DNA of 64,000 nucleotides from Hyphomicrobiales bacterium (GTDB lineage Bacteria; Pseudomonadota; Alphaproteobacteria; Rhizobiales; Beijerinckiaceae). The stretch is taken from assembly GCA_016716745.1 (NCBI GenBank), contig JADJVD010000015.1:117536-181535 (forward strand), written 5' to 3'. The translations under genes were made by a program, and so were the position numbers. This document shows, one piece after another, positions 9,096 to 18,643 of this stretch; positions within the stretch are counted from its first letter, which is position 1; every line of letters begins with the position of its first letter. The notes beneath the pieces were generated by a model. The model ran no database searches. It was not told the origin of the DNA and worked only from the letters and a program-made list of their open reading frames with translations.

Positions 9096-9899
9096 ATGCG
9101 ATTCCCGATCGGTCTTTCGGCCCTCGCGCTGGCCAGCGTGCTCGGGGCGGCCGCCATCGCCCAGACCGGGCCGGCGACGCCGCCGCCAGGCGCGCCGCCC
9201 GCTCCGCCCTTTGCGCAAGGCGGCCCCGGCGGCCCGACGCCGCAGCAGGTCGACGAAATGCGAATCCGCCGCGAGGCGATGCGCGACGCGCGCCGCGCGA
9301 TGATGGCCGAGGGGCGCATCGCCGCGCTGCGCGGCGGCCTCGCCCTGCGAGCCGACCAGCAGGCGCTGTGGAAGCCCGTCGAGGACGCGCTGCGCGCCAT
9401 GACGACGATGCGCGGCGGGCAACAGCCGGCGGCCGGCGACGACCCGATCGCGCGGATGCGCGCCGGCGCCGAGCGGATGCGCGCCCGCGCCGACGCGCTG
9501 AGCCGCCTCGCCGACGCCTCGCAGGCGCTCTACGCCACTCTCTCCGACGAGCAGAAGGTTCGCCTCAAGGCGCTGACCGAGCGCGGCGGCATGAACCCCG
9601 GGATGCATCCGGGCATGGGTCCTGGACGGCATCCCGGGATGCGGCGGGGCATGGGGCCTGGACCGATGGAGCGCGGGCCGGGCATGGATCAGGGCCACAG
9701 GCCGATGCGCGGCATGCGCGGCGGCCCGCCGCCGGGCTGGGAGCCGGGCTGGGGGCGCGGCGGAGGGCCGATGCGCGGCGAGGGGCCGGGCTGGCAGGGC
9801 CCGCGCGACCGTCGCGCCGACGCCGGCGGCCCGCGCCGCGCCGATCCCTCGCGCGAGGCGGGCGGCTGGAGCGAGTCGGACTGGGACGAGGGCCTCTGA
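9096..9899 (+). CDS. Periplasmic Spy/CpxP-like protein with Met/His/Gly-rich tail
   Basis: 267 aa. ATG 9096 follows AGGGAGAG; a GTG two codons upstream is less likely. The signal peptide ends near AIAQ (about residue 25). A helical domain (residues 50-160) has LRADQQALW and LSDEQKVRLKAL, resembling the LTxxQ repeats of Spy/CpxP stress chaperones. From about residue 165 the sequence becomes a Met/His/Gly/Pro tail with repeated MxPGM/HPGM units and then Arg/Gly/Trp-rich segments. Spy-like proteins act as ATP-independent periplasmic chaperones or metal-stress sensors; the Met/His tail suggests copper binding, but this is inference. Confidence 0.65.
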   Translation: MRFPIGLSALALASVLGAAAIAQTGPATPPPGAPPAPPFAQGGPGGPTPQQVDEMRIRREAMRDARRAMMAEGRIAALRGGLALRADQQALWKPVEDALRAMTTMRGGQQPAAGDDPIARMRAGAERMRARADALSRLADASQALYATLSDEQKVRLKALTERGGMNPGMHPGMGPGRHPGMRRGMGPGPMERGPGMDQGHRPMRGMRGGPPPGWEPGWGRGGGPMRGEGPGWQGPRDRRADAGGPRRADPSREAGGWSESDWDEGL

Positions 9900-9931
9900 A
9901 CCGCCGCGTCCGAGCCGGCGACGTCACGCGG

Positions 9932-9955
9932 AAAGGCGGCCCTCGGCCACCTTTT
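9932..9955 (+). terminator. Putative intrinsic terminator
   Basis: An imperfect hairpin (AAAGG-c-GGCC, loop CTC, GGCC-a-CCTTT) is followed by T residues, 33 nt after the stop of the Spy-like gene. The stem has one internal mismatch. Confidence 0.55.
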
Positions 9956-10095
9956 CCCTGTTGTGGGCCTCGCCGGCGCGGCATGTGCGTTTTGGCCCGG
10001 CGCGCCTCGCGAGCCGCGCCTAGGGTCGCAAGGATCGCCGCAGACCTCGCGGCGTCCGGAACGTCTGTGGCGGGGCGCTGCAGGAGTAGCGCCCG

Positions 10096-11469
10096 ATGGC
10101 GTCGGCCCACCAGATTGTTCGCGCGCGGTTGCGCGACGCGCTCGACGGCGACGCCCGCGTCGCGCTTGCGCCATCCCTTCTCGCCGAATTCGAGCGGCGC
10201 TTCGAGGCGCGGCTCGGCGACATCCCGATTCACACTGGCGCGCGCGTCGACGCGCTCTGTCGCGACGTCGGCGCGCGCGCCTGCGCGGTCGACGGCGCGA
10301 TTCTGATTGCGCGCGCGGAATGGCGCCCGGAGGCGCCGGCCTTCCGCGAACTGCTCGCCCACGAACTGTGTCACGCCTTGCAGCAGCGCGCGCGGCGCGT
10401 CGAGAAGACCGCGCTCGTCCCGGTCGGCGCGGCCGACGACGCGATGGAGCGCGAGGCCGAGCGGATCGCCGACGAGGCGATGGGCGGACGACGGCGCTCG
10501 GCCGTCACGCCCGATGCGTCCGGCGCGCTGCGGCGGGTGCTGATGGTCGAGGCGGCCAGCGCCAAGCTCACCGTCGACGTGAAGGGCTCGACGCCCGGCG
10601 TCGACCTGCATCCGGGCGGGCGCCTCTGCGTGTTGCATCTGACGCGCGGCGCGGCCGAAATTCTCAACCCCTCCGCCTCGGTCACGGCGCGGAGCGCGAG
10701 CGCCATCAACGTCGCGGGCCGCGTGCGCGCGACGCAAGACAACATCGACGATCTGCCCGGCGACCTGCTGGGCCGGCGCTTCCGCATGCGGCAACTGACC
10801 CGGCTGCGCACGCTCCGCGCGCTCTATGCCGGCGCGACGTCCGCCGACGGCGCGCTGGAATACGACATCGCGAAGCCGCCGCTCGCACCGGACGCCTTCT
10901 TCCTGTCCTGGTGTTCGGACGCGGTGAAATCGGCCGCGCCCTACATGAACACACGGGCCGAACTGGTGATGGTGGAGCCCGGCGGCGCCTTCACGATCGA
11001 AAACGACACGGACGATCACCCCAATGCGAGCTTCGGCCTCGCCTTCATCCAGCCCAACACGAAGACGGGCTCCCACAACATCCTGTTCGAGGCGAGCCGC
11101 GATCAGGAGTTCGTGACGGCGCTCGTCGAGGTCGACCGACGCAATGTCGCGACGACGCTCGCGCATGTGTTCTGGCGCGCAAGCTGGCTGGTGCGTTGCT
11201 CGTGGAAGGGGCCGGCTCCCGGTTCGGGCGGCCCGCCGGTATGCACGCCCAAATTGGTCAAAGGCACGCTCGAGGTCGACAAGTTCGAGCTCGGCGCGCC
11301 CGACGATCCAGAGGTCGCCAAACTGCTGACCGATCTCGATCCAGACTATGCGAAGACCGCCAACAGCTGGATGCGCGCGGCCTCCAAACAGGCCGAGACG
11401 AGCGGCGCCGGCGTGAACTTCATGACCGCCTGGCCGAAATCCGTGCCGGCGAAATTCTTCACGCCGTAA
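10096..11469 (+). CDS. DUF4157 (eCIS-core) domain protein, orphan
   Basis: 457 aa. Residues about 30-100 form the DUF4157/eCIS-core domain: FEARLGDIPIHTGARVDAL, then RELLAHELCHALQQ, which contains the HExxH-type zinc-protease motif (HELCH). DUF4157 proteins are frequent toxin or effector components loaded by extracellular contractile injection systems, but many occur alone. The remaining about 330 residues match nothing I recognise; they look soluble, contain few Cys and have no signal peptide. No sheath, tube, spike or AAA+ gene of an eCIS lies nearby. Flanking terminators suggest a monocistron. Function unknown; proteolysis is inferred from the motif only. Confidence 0.75.
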   Translation: MASAHQIVRARLRDALDGDARVALAPSLLAEFERRFEARLGDIPIHTGARVDALCRDVGARACAVDGAILIARAEWRPEAPAFRELLAHELCHALQQRARRVEKTALVPVGAADDAMEREAERIADEAMGGRRRSAVTPDASGALRRVLMVEAASAKLTVDVKGSTPGVDLHPGGRLCVLHLTRGAAEILNPSASVTARSASAINVAGRVRATQDNIDDLPGDLLGRRFRMRQLTRLRTLRALYAGATSADGALEYDIAKPPLAPDAFFLSWCSDAVKSAAPYMNTRAELVMVEPGGAFTIENDTDDHPNASFGLAFIQPNTKTGSHNILFEASRDQEFVTALVEVDRRNVATTLAHVFWRASWLVRCSWKGPAPGSGGPPVCTPKLVKGTLEVDKFELGAPDDPEVAKLLTDLDPDYAKTANSWMRAASKQAETSGAGVNFMTAWPKSVPAKFFTP

Positions 11470-11484
11470 CGGCCCGGCGAAACG

Positions 11485-11511
11485 AAAAAGGGCGGCCCGA
11501 AGGCCGCCTTT
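11485..11511 (-). terminator. Intrinsic terminator of pnp (bidirectional)
   Basis: The perfect 7-bp stem GGCGGCC/GGCCGCC with a CGAA loop is flanked by A-run and T-run. Read on the minus strand it ends in CTTTTTCGTTT, a good U-tract, 27 nt beyond the pnp stop. On the plus strand it can also stop the DUF4157 transcript. Confidence 0.85.
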
Positions 11512-11537
11512 CCCTTATCCGGGTTTGCGCCCGGCGA

Positions 11538-13691
<2,154 letters not shown>

Positions 13692-13821
13692 GCGATTGTC
13701 TTTCCAGCGTCCGGAAAGCAAGACGCCATGGACAAGACGGCGAGCGGCTCAGGCGATCCTGAAGGGGATGCGAGCCGCCGGCGATCCTGCCATGGCGTGG
13801 GGCTTTCCTTGGGCTTGTGGC

Positions 13822-13850
13822 GGGCGACCGGCCCCATTGCCGGCTCGCCC
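13822..13850 (-). promoter_or_regulatory. Hairpin in the rpsO-pnp intergenic region
   Basis: Inverted repeat GGGCGA-CCGG ... CCGG-c-TCGCCC with a CCCCATTG-side loop (10 bp in two blocks) lies between rpsO and pnp with no U-run after it. In other bacteria this interval holds an RNase III-processed stem used in PNPase autoregulation; the same role here is inference. Confidence 0.45.
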
Positions 13851-13917
13851 CTTGAGCGTCGGCGCCGCGACTGGCGGCGTCCGAAAAATGCCTGCGCGGC
13901 GCGCCGGCCCGTCGCGA

Positions 13918-14187
13918 TCAGCGACGGATGCCGAGGCGCTCGATCAGGGTCTTGTAGCGCGCTTCGTCGCGCTTCTTGACGTAGTCGAGAAGCTGACGGC
14001 GCTGCGAAACCAGCTTGAGAAGGCCGCGGCGGGAGTGGTTGTCCTTGACGTGGCTCTTGAAGTGCTCGGTCAGATTGACGATGCGCTCGGTGAGGATCGC
14101 GACCTGCACTTCGGGGGAGCCGGTGTCGCCGGCCTTGGTGGCGTATTCTTTCACGAGCGCGTTCTTGCGCTCAGCGGTGATCGACAT
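13918..14187 (-). CDS. rpsO: 30S ribosomal protein S15
   Basis: 89 aa, exact family length. The signatures are TGSPEVQVAILTERIVNLTEH, SRRGLLKLVSQRR and LLDYVKKRD. S15 binds the central domain of 16S rRNA early in 30S assembly and in several bacteria represses its own mRNA through a 5' leader structure. AAGGA lies about 10 nt upstream of the ATG on the minus strand. It is first in a probable rpsO-pnp operon, and the region upstream contains three short perfect hairpins (see leader). Confidence 0.98.
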   Translation of the reverse strand: MSITAERKNALVKEYATKAGDTGSPEVQVAILTERIVNLTEHFKSHVKDNHSRRGLLKLVSQRRQLLDYVKKRDEARYKTLIERLGIRR

Positions 14188-14204
14188 CGGTCAATCCTTG
14201 TCGT

Positions 14205-14330
14205 GAGGAGGAAGGCTCGAAAGAGCCGGAACAGGCGCCTCGGCGGGCCGGGCCGGGATGTCGTCCAGCGCGGTCGCGCAAAAGCGCGCCCCGGCGGGAG
14301 ACCCGCCAAGGGATGCGCGCCTATACACGG
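14205..14330 (-). promoter_or_regulatory. Structured 5' leader of rpsO (candidate S15 autoregulatory leader)
   Basis: Three perfect small stems are visible on the minus strand between a TATAGG-like -10 (near 14321-14326) and rpsO: GGCGGG/CCCGCC (14293-14307), CGCGC/GCGCG with a TTTT loop (14275-14288) and GGCTC/GAGCC with a TTTC loop (14214-14227), the last about 25-40 nt upstream of the start codon. S15-responsive leaders are known in several bacterial groups, including alphaproteobacteria. Whether this is one needs covariation analysis. Confidence 0.5.
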
Positions 14331-14358
14331 ATCGGACGGCGGGGGGAAGGGGCCGGAT

Positions 14359-14634
14359 TCAGCGGCAGTCGAGATAGGGGCGGAACACCCAGCCGATCGC
14401 CCGACCGTCGCGGGCGTCGGCCACGAAGGACCATTGCTTGCCGTCGTCGCCGACGACCACCTGCAGCATTTCGACGCGCAGCCCGTTGGCGAGGTTGGCG
14501 ATGACCCTCATATTCGGAGCGGTGCGGACGTTCAGCATCGTCCCCGTCGGGTCGGCGACGCGGCAGATTTGTCCGGCCGCGGCGGGCGCGGCGGCGGCGA
14601 AAAGGACGGCGGCGGCGAGAAAGACGCGATGCAT
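14359..14634 (-). CDS. Small secreted SH3-like domain protein
   Basis: 91 aa. A signal peptide (FLAAAVLFAAAAPAAAG, cleavage near residue 22) is followed by a single bacterial SH3 (SH3b) fold: ICRVADPTGTMLNVRTAPNM, a middle strand region, and AIGWVFRPYLDCR. Two Cys (about residues 24 and 90) could form a disulphide in the periplasm. SH3b domains often bind cell-wall peptides; with no enzymatic domain this is probably a periplasmic or envelope accessory protein. It stands alone between rpsO and the divergent L,D-transpeptidase. Confidence 0.78.
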   Translation of the reverse strand: MHRVFLAAAVLFAAAAPAAAGQICRVADPTGTMLNVRTAPNMRVIANLANGLRVEMLQVVVGDDGKQWSFVADARDGRAIGWVFRPYLDCR

Positions 14635-14784
14635 GGACCCCTCCGCGGGCAGTCTTGCACGGCAGGCGCGGTCCCGCCAATTGTCGGCGTTAGGGTTGAA
14701 ATCTGTGAGACGGCTTTCACATTCGCCAAAAATTTACCGTGCTGCTAGATTGCTGTTCGGAAGCCAATCGATCGGACGGGTGCC

Positions 14785-16086
14785 TTGAAGCGCGTTAGGT
14801 CTCAGCTTCTGTTCGGCGCGGCGGTCGCCGGCGCGGTGGTCGCCTCGACCGCCGGCGCCGCGATCTGGTATGCGCGGCCGCTGGAGCGCGCGCCGTGGGG
14901 GCGGCTGCACCCGGCCTCCTTCCAGCCCGCGCCCGAAATCGCACTCGCCACGCCGCCAGCGTTTCCGGCCGCGACGCCGCCGGCGGGCGTCGTCGCACAG
15001 CCGCGCCAATCCTTCGGCGGCCTGGCCGCGCCGCAGCTCGACGCGCGGCTGAGCCCGATCGAGGCGCCGGCCGACGCGGCGAAGACGCGCAGCCTCTCCC
15101 CGGTCGTCGCCTCGCTCGCGCCGCCGACGGCGCCGCTCGACGAGCCGGCGGGCGTGCCCGCCAACGTGCCGCTGCCGCCCTCCGCGCCGCCGCGCGATTC
15201 GTTCCTGACGCCGATCATCCCGCTGCCGCCGGCGCGCCCGCCCGAGTTCCGCACGGTGCTGCCGCCGGGCCCGCCGCCGGCCGCGACGAGCCCGATCCTG
15301 AAGACGGCGCCGACGCCGGTCGCCGTCGCGCCGTCCGACAATGCGCGCGATACGGCGCGCGACATCGCCCGCCTGCCCGACGCAGCGCGCGACATCTCGC
15401 GCCCGCCGGACACGACGATCCTGCCGCCGGGCCCGTCCGGCTCCTTCGCCAAGGGGCAGGCCGCCTTCGTGCGCATCTTCAAGAAGGAGGGCGAGCTCGA
15501 GCTGTGGCTGAAACGCGGCGCGCGCTACTCGCTCTACAAGACGTTCTCGATCTGCAAATGGTCGGGCAAGCTCGGGCCGAAGGTGAAGAACGGCGACTAT
15601 CAGGCGCCGGAGGGATTCTACAGCGTCACCGCGCGGCAGTTGAATCCGAACTCGCAGTATCACCTCGCCTTCAATGTCGGCTATCCGAACGCCTACGACC
15701 GCCAGCACGGGCGCACCGGCTCGGCGCTGATGGTGCACGGGGAGTGCGCCTCGGTCGGCTGCTACGCCATGACCAACAAGGGCATCGAGGAGATCTACGG
15801 CCTCGTCGAGGCCGCCCTGCGCGGCGGCCAGCGCGAGGTGCCGGTGCACATCTTCCCCTTCCGCATGAGCGAGCGCGAGATCGTCGCCGAGACCGGCGGG
15901 GCGCTCGCCTCGCTGTTCGGCGGCGGCGGCGGCGGCTCGGCGCAGTGGGGCGATTTCTGGCGCAACCTCAAGGAAGGTTACGACATCTTCGAGCGCACGG
16001 GCGAGCCGCCGGCGGCCTACGCCTGCAACCGCCGCTACGTCTTCGGCGCGGCCGGCGGAAACTGCTCGCGCATCGCCGGCTGGTGA
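14785..16086 (+). CDS. YafK-type L,D-transpeptidase with Pro/Ala-rich stalk
   Basis: 433 aa from a TTG start preceded by GGACGGG. An N-terminal membrane anchor (LLFGAAVAGAVVASTAGAAIW) is followed by a Pro/Ala stalk of about 200 residues that should span periplasm or peptidoglycan. The catalytic domain (from about residue 220) runs AFVRIFKKEGELELWLKRG to the catalytic HGECASVGCYAMT, with His and Cys as expected for the YkuD/YafK fold. It carries a C-terminal extension ending in Cys-containing segments. YafK/DpaA-like enzymes cut or form meso-DAP links, for example releasing Braun-type lipoproteins. The exact reaction here is unknown. Confidence 0.85.
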   Translation: MKRVRSQLLFGAAVAGAVVASTAGAAIWYARPLERAPWGRLHPASFQPAPEIALATPPAFPAATPPAGVVAQPRQSFGGLAAPQLDARLSPIEAPADAAKTRSLSPVVASLAPPTAPLDEPAGVPANVPLPPSAPPRDSFLTPIIPLPPARPPEFRTVLPPGPPPAATSPILKTAPTPVAVAPSDNARDTARDIARLPDAARDISRPPDTTILPPGPSGSFAKGQAAFVRIFKKEGELELWLKRGARYSLYKTFSICKWSGKLGPKVKNGDYQAPEGFYSVTARQLNPNSQYHLAFNVGYPNAYDRQHGRTGSALMVHGECASVGCYAMTNKGIEEIYGLVEAALRGGQREVPVHIFPFRMSEREIVAETGGALASLFGGGGGGSAQWGDFWRNLKEGYDIFERTGEPPAAYACNRRYVFGAAGGNCSRIAGW

Positions 16087-16098
16087 GCCGCGCCGCGC

Positions 16099-17001
16099 TC
16101 AGCCGCCGAGATTGAAGACGCGGCTCGGGCGCAACTCGCCTTCCTGAATGTCGCCGAAGGCGACAGGCTCGCCGGCGCAGCTCGCCCAGGCGACGCCTTC
16201 GCCCGGCGCGTCGCGGCCGCGCAGCAGCAGCCCCTGACCGCGCCGCAGACGCGCCGCGCCGTTGCGGTCGACGATCACGCAGGGCACCTCCGTCAGCCCC
16301 GCCTCGACCGGCTTCAGCGCGCGCCCGGCCTCCGCCAGATCGTCGAGCGCGGCGAGCGGCGTCGCGTCGGCGAGGGTGAACGGGCCGACGCGCGTGCGGC
16401 GCAACGCTGTCACATGGCCGTAGCAACCGAGCAGGCGGCCGAGATCGCGCGCCAGCGCGCGCACGTAAGTGCCCTTGCCGCAATCGGCCTCGAGCGTCGC
16501 CCTGTCGGGCGAAAAGTCGACGAGGCGCAGATCGTGAATCACGATGGGGCGCGCGGCGAGCGTCACCTCCTCGCCGTCGCGGGCGATGTCGTAGGCGCGC
16601 TCGCCATTGACCTTGATCGCCGAGAAGGCCGGCGGCGTCTGCATGATCTCACCGACGAAGCGCGGCAGCAGCGCCTCCAGCGCCTCGCGCGTCGGCCGCA
16701 GATCGGACCTGTGCGCGACCTCGCCCTCGGCGTCGTCGGTCGTCGTCTCGGCGCCCCAGGTGACCTCGAACAGGTAGGACTTCTCGCCGTCCTGCACGAA
16801 GGGCACGGTCTTGGTCGCCTCGCCGAAGGCGACCGGCAGGATGCCGGAGGCGAGCGGATCGAGCGTGCCGGCGTGGCCGGCCTTCTTGCCGTTGTAGATG
16901 CGCTTCAGCCGCGAGACGGCGTGCGTGGAGGTGAGCCCGACGGGCTTGTCGAGCACGACCCATCCGTCGACGACGACGCGGGTGGAGCGCGGCGCGCTCA
17001 T
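16099..17001 (-). CDS. truB: tRNA pseudouridine(55) synthase
   Basis: 300 aa. Motif I with VVLDKPVGLTSTHAV and KKAGHAGTLDPLASGILP contains the catalytic Asp (TLDPLASG) near residue 48. The thumb region and AFSAIKVNGERAYDIAR follow, and the C-terminal part begins with KPVEAGLTEVPC. It makes psi55 in the T-loop of tRNAs. The start overlaps the rbfA stop by 4 nt (ATGA), so the two are translationally coupled, as is usual downstream of infB. Confidence 0.97.
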   Translation of the reverse strand: MSAPRSTRVVVDGWVVLDKPVGLTSTHAVSRLKRIYNGKKAGHAGTLDPLASGILPVAFGEATKTVPFVQDGEKSYLFEVTWGAETTTDDAEGEVAHRSDLRPTREALEALLPRFVGEIMQTPPAFSAIKVNGERAYDIARDGEEVTLAARPIVIHDLRLVDFSPDRATLEADCGKGTYVRALARDLGRLLGCYGHVTALRRTRVGPFTLADATPLAALDDLAEAGRALKPVEAGLTEVPCVIVDRNGAARLRRGQGLLLRGRDAPGEGVAWASCAGEPVAFGDIQEGELRPSRVFNLGG

Positions 17002-17417
17002 TCCGCCGCCTCGTCGTCGCCGTCCGTGCTCTCGACGTCGCGCCGCACCTCGGGGCGCGCCAGCAGCGCGTCGATCTTCGCCGCGTTCTCGAAGCTCTCG
17101 TCGATGCGGAAGCGGATTTCCGGCGCGAACTTCATGTTGATCTTGTGGGCGATCTCGCCGCGCAGAAACTTCTTGTGCTTCTCCAGCGCCTCGACGACCG
17201 GCTTCACGTCCTTGCCGCCGAGCGGCATGACGTAGATCGTCGCCAGCTTGAGATCGGGCGACATCTTCACGCTCGGCACGGTGACGACGTGGGCGGCCAG
17301 AACGGAATCGTCGACCGCCCCGCGCGTCAGCAGTTCGGCGGCGGCGTGGCGGATCAGTTCGGCCACGCGCAGCATGCGCTGCGAGGGCTCGCCGCCCTTG
17401 TGATGGGATCTCGACAT
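16998..17417 (-). CDS. rbfA: Ribosome-binding factor A
   Basis: 139 aa. This is a KH-like fold protein with QRMLRVAELIRHAAAELLTRG at the N-terminus, VKMSPDLKLATIYVMPLGG in the middle and KFAPEIRFRIDESFENA near the end, plus an acidic tail. RbfA binds the 30S subunit near helix 1 and is needed for late 16S maturation and cold adaptation. It is normally co-transcribed with infB. Here a YcxB-like gene and an opposite-strand gene lie between them, and a good promoter sits upstream (17543-17572), so it probably has independent expression. Confidence 0.96.
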   Translation of the reverse strand: MSRSHHKGGEPSQRMLRVAELIRHAAAELLTRGAVDDSVLAAHVVTVPSVKMSPDLKLATIYVMPLGGKDVKPVVEALEKHKKFLRGEIAHKINMKFAPEIRFRIDESFENAAKIDALLARPEVRRDVESTDGDDEAAE

Positions 17418-17472
17418 ATCGGGTTCGTTCTCCGCGTCCGCGCGACGCCGCTGCGGGCGAGGCGCCTTGCGT

Positions 17473-17500
17473 TACAGCCTTGGCGATACAGCCTTGGCGA
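17473..17500. repeat. Perfect 14-bp tandem duplication in rbfA leader
   Basis: TACAGCCTTGGCGA occurs twice head-to-tail without spacer, 56-84 nt upstream of the rbfA start and downstream of its putative promoter. It could be a replication slippage product or a duplicated binding site. Confidence 0.9.
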
Positions 17501-17542
17501 AATGGTTCGGCGACGCGGACTGCGACGCCGCGTCAGGCGCTC

Positions 17543-17572
17543 GCTATATCGCCATTCCGCCACATTTTTCAA
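17543..17572 (-). promoter_or_regulatory. Putative sigma70 promoter for rbfA-truB
   Basis: On the minus strand TTGAAA (17572-17567) and TATAGC (17548-17543) are separated by 18 nt, upstream of rbfA. This supports transcription of rbfA-truB independent of infB. Confidence 0.5.
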
Positions 17573-17670
17573 CCTGCCGGCGACGATCGGGAGCCGTCGG
17601 AACAATTCCGCGCCCGGCGCGTTGATTGATCGGCGCGCGTTCGTGCGCGCCGTCCAGTCAGGAGGAGACG

Positions 17671-17931
17671 ATGGCAGAACCCGCACGCGGCATGGGCGTG
17701 ATCCCCTGGATCATTGGCGCGCTCGTCGTGATCGCCGTCCTGTATTTCGCCGGTTGGCTGCCGGGCATGGGCCATTCCACCAAGCCCGCCGCCGTCACCG
17801 CGCCGCCGCCGGCCGCGACGACGCCGGCGCCGCCGCCGGCCGCAGCGCCAGCACCGCCGCCAGCCGCGAGTCCGGTCCCGCCGCCGCCGATCTCGCCACC
17901 GCCTGCGCCCGCGCAGCCTCCGAAGCCGTAA
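17671..17931 (+). CDS. Small single-pass membrane protein with Pro/Ala tail
   Basis: 86 aa. ATG 17671 follows a strong GGAGGAG. One transmembrane helix (WIIGALVVIAVLYFAGWLPG, residues 11-30) is followed by a tail made almost only of Pro and Ala with a few Thr/Ser. The likely topology is N-in with a periplasmic low-complexity tail. The family is unknown to me; similar short proteins are common in Rhizobiales. It runs opposite to all neighbours and breaks the infB-rbfA linkage. Strong RBS and codon use support it being real. Confidence 0.7.
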   Translation: MAEPARGMGVIPWIIGALVVIAVLYFAGWLPGMGHSTKPAAVTAPPPAATTPAPPPAAAPAPPPAASPVPPPPISPPPAPAQPPKP

Positions 17932-18006
17932 GGGAGTCGGAGGCTCGAAACGCTTCGGCGAGGACAGGCCGTCCTCGCCGGCTTTCGCGACGAGCCGGAC
18001 GAGGGA

Positions 18007-18561
18007 TCAGGCCGATGTCGTCGGGGCGGCGGATTTCGCGACGTCGCGCAGCGCGCGCGCCTTCGCGGCGAAGGCGGTCGCCGCCGCCGCGTCCGCGAAG
18101 CATCGCCTCGGCGCGCAATAGACTTCCTTCCAGGGGGTGACGAAGAGCAGGTGCTCCGGCGTCTCGCGGATCTCCGCGACGCCGCTCCAGCGGATGCGCG
18201 TCTCGAAGTCGGCGCCGCGCGTGAGCAGCCCCTCCGCGTCGATGGAAAGTTCGCGCGAGGCGCCGCGCGGATCGTCCGCCGGCCATGCCGTCGCCGCCGT
18301 TTCGAGCCGGCGCGCGCCGGCCCAGGCGAAGGCGACCGCGCCCGGCCAGCCGAAGGCGGCCCATGACCACCAGCTCATCTCGGGGCCGCCGAGTTTGGCG
18401 GCCAGCGCGGCGAGGCCGGCGGTCGCAACGCCGCCGATAATGGTCGCGCCCAGAGCCGCCTTCGACAGAGGGAGAACGTCGGCGTCCGCGAACGCGTCCT
18501 GCACGGCGCGCGCGTCGGCGGCTCGCAGCGATACGGTCACGCCGAGCGGCGTTGCGTCCAT
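18007..18561 (-). CDS. YcxB-like domain membrane protein
   Basis: 184 aa. Two hydrophobic segments (residues about 36-58 and 66-82, around SWWSWAAFGWPGAVAFAWAG) are followed by a cytoplasmic YcxB-like C-terminal domain: SIDAEGLLTRGADFETRIRW, then EHLLFVTPWKEVYCAPRRCF. Members are uncharacterised; this domain resembles a PH-like beta fold. It lies between infB and the rbfA region on the same strand as infB, 82 nt after the infB stop. Its function in this setting cannot be inferred. Confidence 0.75.
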   Translation of the reverse strand: MDATPLGVTVSLRAADARAVQDAFADADVLPLSKAALGATIIGGVATAGLAALAAKLGGPEMSWWSWAAFGWPGAVAFAWAGARRLETAATAWPADDPRGASRELSIDAEGLLTRGADFETRIRWSGVAEIRETPEHLLFVTPWKEVYCAPRRCFADAAAATAFAAKARALRDVAKSAAPTTSA

Positions 18562-18643
18562 CTCACGACCTGTCGATTGCCGGGCCCGATCGCGGCGCCG
18601 CAGGGATCAATCGTCACGGCGAGCCGTGACGATTGTCGCGCGC

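Noticed and set aside
10096..11469. Complete contractile injection system
   Set aside because: Only the DUF4157 protein is present. No sheath, tube, baseplate, spike or AAA+ gene is found in the window.
17671..17931. CRISPR-like or other short DNA repeats
   Set aside because: The repetitive look comes from Pro/Ala codons in a coding tail; there are no regularly spaced identical units with unique spacers.
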